From: Stenotrophomonas_A sp036403795
GTDB taxonomy: Bacteria > Pseudomonadota > Gammaproteobacteria > Xanthomonadales > Xanthomonadaceae
Direction: 5' to 3'
DNA: 26,302 nucleotides
NCBI GenBank assembly: GCA_036403795.1
Contig: DASWQJ010000099.1
Span: forward strand, 1-26,302
The position numbers and the translations under genes are program-made. This document shows positions 22,661 to 26,302 of this stretch, piece after piece. A model generated the notes under the pieces. It ran no database searches and was not told the origin of the DNA. It worked only from the letters and a program-made list of their open reading frames with translations. The number at the start of each line of letters is the position of its first letter. Within the stretch, counting starts at the first letter, position 1.

Positions 22661-24418
22661 ATGAAATCCAGGGGCAGGGGCGCCACGCGCCCGATTCAAG
22701 GTCTGAGCGCGCTCGTTCTGACGCTTTGCAGCATGTCTGCAATGGCGTTGGGGCTGGGCGATATCCGCGTGCTGTCCAAGCCTGGCCAGCCGCTCGTGGC
22801 CGAGATTCCGGTCATCTCCAACGAACCGGGCGAGCTGGAAAACGCACGCGTCGCCTTGGCCTCGGCAGCCACGTTCCAGCGCGTGGGCCTTGAGCCGCCG
22901 CAGGGGGTGGTGAGCGAATTGCAGTTCCAGTTCGCCCAGGATGGGCGGGGGCGCACGGTCATCCGCGTCACCAGCAACACGCCGGTGGACCAGAAGGCCA
23001 TCAGCTTCCTGATCGAGGTCGATTGGGGCCAGGGTCGCCTGGTGCGGGAGTACTCCGCGCTGGTCGATGCACCCAATACGGCCGCCGCGATCGCCGAGCC
23101 CGTCATCGAGGCCCCGGCCGCCAGCGCGGAAAACCGGGTCGTTCGCGAGCCGGAGCCAGTGCCGTCCGAACCGGTCGCGCAAACGCCCCCTCCCCAAGCC
23201 GCACCGGCTGCGGCTCCCGCCACGGCACCGGTCTCCACGCCCACGCCGCGGCCGGCCGCCGTCGCGCCGCCGGCGCTGAATCCAGGCGACTCGCTCACCG
23301 TACGCAATGGCCAGACCCTGTCCGGCATCGCGGCGCGGCTGGCCAGCGGCAGTGCCGGCTCGCTCGACCAGACGATGATCGCGTTGCTCCGCGCCAATCC
23401 GGACGCTTTCATCGGCGGCAACATCAACCGGCTCAAGGCCGGTGCCGTGTTGCGTACGCCCGAACAAGAAGAGCTGTCACGCGTCGGTGCCGCCGAGGCG
23501 ACCGCCATGGTTCGTGAGCAGGCCACCCAGTGGCGGCAGGCACGCGCACCCATGCCACAACCTGCCGAGGCGGGCGCCGCCAGTGCGCCGGTCACCACCG
23601 CGGCCGCCGCTGCAACCGCCAATGCTCCGGACGATGCCCGCCTGGAGATCGCGCCGGCCGTGGCAAGTGATGCAAAGAATGCGGGAACGACGTCCGGCAC
23701 CGCTGCCGGAGGCGAGGGAGACATGGCCGCAAACCAACAATTGCAGCAGGCGCGGGAAGATGTCGTCACGCGCGACGCGGAGATCCAGGAGCTGCGCACG
23801 CGCGTTGGCGAGCTGGAAAAGCTCCAGCAGCAACAACAGCAGCTCATTGCCCTCAAGGACACCGATCTGGCGGCCGCCCAGCAGCGTTTGGCGCAGAGCA
23901 GTCCGGAGCAGGCCGCCGGCCTGCCCATGTGGCTGTGGGGCGGTTTGGCGTTGCTGATCGTCGGTGTGCTGGCCTGGTTGGCCTCGCGTCGTCGCAAGCC
24001 ATCGCCGCTGCCGCCCTTGTCGCGGCAGGGATTTGATGCGGCCGCCCTGGCCGCGGCGGTACCGGTGGCCTCGAGCCACACGGCTGCCAGCGTGGGCGAG
24101 CGCGAGATCGACCGGGAGGTCGAGCTGGAAGAGGTCGACCTGCGCGAAGAGGAGCACGCCCCTTGGCGGGCGCCGGCAGAGGATCTGACGCCGATCGAAC
24201 CGGTGTATCCGCCGGAACCGGCCGCCCCGGCCTGGCATGCCGGCGCCGGTGCGCCGCTCAACCCCGCGCCGGCCGGGCGCGATCGCCTGGAACTGGCCGT
24301 CGCCTACCTGGACCTGGGCGATACCGAAACCGCCCGCAGCCTGTTGAACGAAGTCGCCCAAGGCAACGATCCGGACGCCCGCGCCGAGGCCATCGCGCTG
24401 CTCAGCCAGATTCGCTGA
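22661..24418 (+). CDS. fimV: FimV family polar/peptidoglycan-binding membrane protein
   Basis: A 585-residue inner-membrane protein; in Pseudomonas the family organises type IV pili, polar localisation and cyclic-AMP signalling. In order: a signal peptide with cleavage after A-M-A (1-29); the FimV N-terminal domain beginning LGLGDIRVLSKPGQPLVAEI; a Pro/Ala-rich linker (140-208); a LysM peptidoglycan-binding module (about 211-267); a second Ala-rich linker; a glutamine-rich coiled coil (about 357-411); one membrane helix (422-441); an acidic cytoplasmic part; and the conserved C-terminal FimV motif LAVAYLDLGDTETARSLLNEVAQ. It is much shorter than Pseudomonas FimV (over 900 residues), mainly through a smaller cytoplasmic part. 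The asd-fimV-truA-trpF order supports the name. The ATG is chosen by the signal peptide and the -10 position. Confidence 0.92.
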   Translation: MKSRGRGATRPIQGLSALVLTLCSMSAMALGLGDIRVLSKPGQPLVAEIPVISNEPGELENARVALASAATFQRVGLEPPQGVVSELQFQFAQDGRGRTVIRVTSNTPVDQKAISFLIEVDWGQGRLVREYSALVDAPNTAAAIAEPVIEAPAASAENRVVREPEPVPSEPVAQTPPPQAAPAAAPATAPVSTPTPRPAAVAPPALNPGDSLTVRNGQTLSGIAARLASGSAGSLDQTMIALLRANPDAFIGGNINRLKAGAVLRTPEQEELSRVGAAEATAMVREQATQWRQARAPMPQPAEAGAASAPVTTAAAAATANAPDDARLEIAPAVASDAKNAGTTSGTAAGGEGDMAANQQLQQAREDVVTRDAEIQELRTRVGELEKLQQQQQQLIALKDTDLAAAQQRLAQSSPEQAAGLPMWLWGGLALLIVGVLAWLASRRRKPSPLPPLSRQGFDAAALAAAVPVASSHTAASVGEREIDREVELEEVDLREEEHAPWRAPAEDLTPIEPVYPPEPAAPAWHAGAGAPLNPAPAGRDRLELAVAYLDLGDTETARSLLNEVAQGNDPDARAEAIALLSQIR

Positions 24419-24582
24419 GCCGCGCCGGAGCTGTCGCCCGGCACAAGGGCGGCATGCGCGTTTCGAGGCAGGGAGCCGCTGCGCCACAATGGCGGCGGGC
24501 GGACCACCGCCCGGCATCCCGCGGGCACTGCGCCCGTCCCTTGAACCACCGCGGTCCGAGCCGCGGCCAAACGGACAGCACC

Positions 24583-25356
24583 ATGCGCTACGCCCTCGGC
24601 GTGGAATACGACGGCAGCGAATACCAGGGCTGGCAACAACTGGGCGCGCACGGCGGTCCGAGCGTGCAGGCCACGTTGCAGCAGGCCCTGAGCTCTGTCG
24701 CCGACGCGCCGATCAGCGTGGTTTGTGCCGGTCGCACCGATGCCGGCGTCCACGGTGAGTGCCAGGTCGTTCACTTCGACAGCGATGCGCGGCGCGATCC
24801 GCGCGGCTGGACGCTGGGCACCACCACGCGTTTGCCGCCCTCGGTCTGCGTGCGTTGGTGCGTACCGGTGGCCGACGATTTCCATGCCCGTTTCAGTGCG
24901 CGTGCCCGTCGGTATCGTTATCGGCTGCTCAATCGTGCCGTGCGCCCGGCCCTCTATCGCCAGAGCTTGAGTTGGGAGCGTCGCCCGCTCGATGCCACGG
25001 TCATGGACCAGGCAGCGCAGTCATTGCGGGGCGAAAACGACTTTGGCGCCTTTCGCAGCGTGCAGTGCCAGGCCCTTCACGCCCGGCGGCATCTGCAGGA
25101 CATCGCGGTGCGCCGCGACGGCGAGGTCATCGAGGTGACCGTACAGGCCAATGCATTCCTTCATCACATGGTGCGCAATATCGTGGGCTCGCTGGTGCTG
25201 GTCGGCAGCGGCGAACGGCCCGTGGAATGGATCTCCGAGCTGCTTGCCGGTCGTGACCGCAACCAGGCCGGACCAACCGCACCGCCCCAGGGACTGGTGT
25301 TCGTTGGGCCGTTGTATCCGTCGCAGTGGCAACTGCCCGCCGAGGTCACGCAATGA
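24583..25356 (+). CDS. truA: tRNA pseudouridine(38-40) synthase TruA
   Basis: A 257-residue enzyme that makes pseudouridine at positions 38, 39 and 40 of the tRNA anticodon arm. The catalytic aspartate is Asp53 in CAGRTDAGVHG; the N-terminal GVEYDGSEYQGWQ and the C-terminal ANAFLHHMVRNIVGSL motifs are diagnostic. The ATG at 24583 places the first strand at residue 2, as in homologues. The 164-base gap after fimV contains a small GC hairpin (24496-24513) without a T run and a CACAAT that might be a -10 box. The stop overlaps the trpF start by four bases (ATGA), so the two are translationally coupled. Confidence 0.97.
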   Translation: MRYALGVEYDGSEYQGWQQLGAHGGPSVQATLQQALSSVADAPISVVCAGRTDAGVHGECQVVHFDSDARRDPRGWTLGTTTRLPPSVCVRWCVPVADDFHARFSARARRYRYRLLNRAVRPALYRQSLSWERRPLDATVMDQAAQSLRGENDFGAFRSVQCQALHARRHLQDIAVRRDGEVIEVTVQANAFLHHMVRNIVGSLVLVGSGERPVEWISELLAGRDRNQAGPTAPPQGLVFVGPLYPSQWQLPAEVTQ

Positions 25357-26012
25357 ATCGCACGCTTTACCGTACGCGCATCAAGTTCTGTGGCATGACC
25401 CGTGCCGGCGACATCCGGCTGGCCGGTGAACTGGGCGTGGACGCGATCGGGTTCGTGTTCGCCCACGGCAGTCCGCGCCGGGTAGCGCCAGCGGAGGCGC
25501 GCGCGATGCGCCAAGCCACTGCGCCGATGGTCGACGTGGTGGCGCTGTTCCGCAACAACAGCAAGGACGAGGTGCGGGAAGTGCTACGCACCGTGCGTCC
25601 GACCTTGTTGCAGTTCCACGGTGAAGAGGAAGACGCGTTCTGCCGCAGCTTCAACGCGCCCTATATGAAAGCCGTTCCGATGGGCAACATGGCCGAGGTG
25701 CCCAACGCGCGCGCGCTGCAGATGGCCTATCCCAATGCGGCGGCGTTCCTGTTCGACAGCCACGCCGCAGGTGGCAGCGGAGGCAGCGGCGAGACCTTCG
25801 ATTGGGGCCGCATGCCGACCGGGTTGCATCGTCCGTTCCTGCTGGCCGGGGGCATTACGCCGGACAACGCGTTCGACGCGATCGTCGCCACGCTGCCGTG
25901 GGGCGTCGATGTTTCCAGTGGTATCGAGATCGAGCCCGGTATCAAGGATGGTCACAAGATGCGGCGCTTCGTCGAGCAGGTGCGTCGCGCCGATTGCCAC
26001 GAGATGTCCTGA
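25353..26012 (+). CDS. trpF: Phosphoribosylanthranilate isomerase
   Basis: A 219-residue single-domain TIM-barrel enzyme of tryptophan synthesis, converting phosphoribosylanthranilate to the carboxyphenylamino-deoxyribulose phosphate. Visible motifs are IKFCGMTRAGD with the general base Cys13, GFVFAHGSPRRV, LQFHGEE, FLFDSHA with the general acid Asp135, the glycine-rich GGSGGSGETFDW loop (140-151), and the phosphate-binding LLAGGITPDN and GVDVSSGIE. The ATG overlaps the truA stop (ATGA). In relatives trpB and trpA follow; the window ends before they could appear. Only a weak hairpin (26085-26101) that could act as terminator follows. Confidence 0.96.
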   Translation: MNRTLYRTRIKFCGMTRAGDIRLAGELGVDAIGFVFAHGSPRRVAPAEARAMRQATAPMVDVVALFRNNSKDEVREVLRTVRPTLLQFHGEEEDAFCRSFNAPYMKAVPMGNMAEVPNARALQMAYPNAAAFLFDSHAAGGSGGSGETFDWGRMPTGLHRPFLLAGGITPDNAFDAIVATLPWGVDVSSGIEIEPGIKDGHKMRRFVEQVRRADCHEMS

Positions 26013-26127
26013 GGAAGGTTCTGCTCCCATCTGGGGGGTGAGGGCGCATGGGTTTCCTGGGCGCTTTGGATCGCGTGTCGGGCGGGCCGTTTATGTCGGC
26101 CTTCTCCCTTTTGCTGGCGCTTTTGGA

Positions 26128-26219
26128 TCGCGGCTTGCGAGTTGGGTTTTTGTTGTTGGCGCGGTGGGTGTTTGGCGGTTGGTTGTAGTGGCTTGCGGTG
26201 CGGGCCCCGTCCTGTCGGG
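26128..26219 (+). repeat. Intergenic repeat element, right copy
   Basis: Inverted copy of the left-end element (27-119), with exact blocks of 24 bases (26128-26151) and 30 bases (26190-26219). Here the plus strand is G/T-rich and lies 115 bases beyond the trpF stop, so, as on the left, the G/T-rich strand is the sense strand of the upstream gene. A short direct repeat sits just before it: GCGCTTTGGATCGCG at 26061-26075 and GCGCTTTTGGATCGCG at 26117-26132. The rest of 26013-26127 shows only a weak hairpin at 26085-26101 followed by a C/T-rich stretch. Confidence 0.8.
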
Positions 26220-26302
26220 GTGGTGGGTCGCGGTTCGAGCGGCCATCCATGGCCGCACTCACCGCCGTGGGCCATCCATGGCCCACTGACCCACCACCCC
26301 GA
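26215..26302. repeat. Palindromic element: 15-base terminal inverted repeat enclosing two hairpins
   Basis: The arms TCGGGGTGGTGGGTC (26215-26229) and GACCCACCACCCCGA (26288-26302) are perfect inverted repeats. Between them are two further perfect stems: GCGGCCAT with ATGGCCGC (26239-26256) and GTGGGCCAT with ATGGCCCAC (26267-26286). Both have the same GGCCATCCATGGCC centre. In single-stranded form this could fold into a three-way junction. The window ends exactly at the last base of the outer arm, so the palindrome may extend further. Confidence 0.85.

Noticed and set aside
24496..24513. Terminator between fimV and truA
   Set aside because: Only a seven-pair GC hairpin with no following T run; not enough to call a terminator.
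26215..26302. tRNA-like cloverleaf
   Set aside because: The arms have the wrong lengths, there is no anticodon arm, T-loop motif or CCA end, and the two inner hairpins are near-identical palindromes.

Overview
The window is GC-rich chromosomal DNA from a gammaproteobacterium, most likely a member of the Xanthomonadaceae/Lysobacterales (Xanthomonas, Stenotrophomonas, Lysobacter or Luteimonas type). This rests on the gene order prmB-aroC-2-hydroxyacid dehydrogenase-asd-fimV-truA-trpF, the style of the M13 peptidase and FimV proteins, and promoters that look leaderless. I see no rRNA, tRNA, CRISPR array, prophage or complete insertion sequence. No gene-free stretch exceeds 300 bases; the longest are the two ends (1-257 and 26013-26302).

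Layout. 1-257: A/C-rich spacer with a repeat element and the terminator of the first gene. 258-3311 (minus): a lipoprotein M13 metallopeptidase and, upstream of it, a membrane protein with a decayed GGDEF-like domain. 3433-6603 (plus): a FAD-dependent phytoene-dehydrogenase-like oxidoreductase, the Fe-S carrier ATPase Mrp/ApbC and dCTP deaminase. 6607-6711: a nested inverted repeat that can end transcription from both sides. 6717-7979 (minus): a tight three-gene unit of dienelactone hydrolase, HIT protein and a 55-residue two-helix membrane protein. 8175-9563 (plus) rimO, convergent with greB (9579-10094, minus). 10212-11669 (plus) a rhomboid protease with a long C-terminal extension, facing a second membrane protein with a helical-repeat tail (11823-13121, minus) that lies downstream of a HerA/YjgR-type ATPase (13211-14716, minus). 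14853-16430 (plus) a LysM lytic transglycosylase. 16512-18042 (minus) SCO-type copper chaperone followed by phosphatidylserine decarboxylase. 18245-26012 (plus) prmB, a possible 36-codon ORF, aroC, a 2-hydroxyacid dehydrogenase, asd with a clear terminator, then fimV, truA and trpF. 26013-26302: a second, inverted copy of the left-end repeat followed by a multi-hairpin palindrome.

Functionally this is mostly housekeeping. Amino-acid biosynthesis is represented by aroC, asd and trpF; translation and RNA modification by rimO, prmB and truA; transcript elongation by greB; nucleotide supply by dcd; Fe-S delivery by mrp; and envelope biology by psd, the transglycosylase, FimV, the M13 lipoprotein, SCO and the rhomboid. 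I found no convincing new multi-gene defence or secretion system. The most interesting signals are non-coding: the related repeats at both ends of the window, each on the sense strand downstream of a gene; the palindrome at the right end; the nested repeat after dcd; and three promoters whose -10 box sits exactly six bases before the ATG, which predicts leaderless mRNAs.
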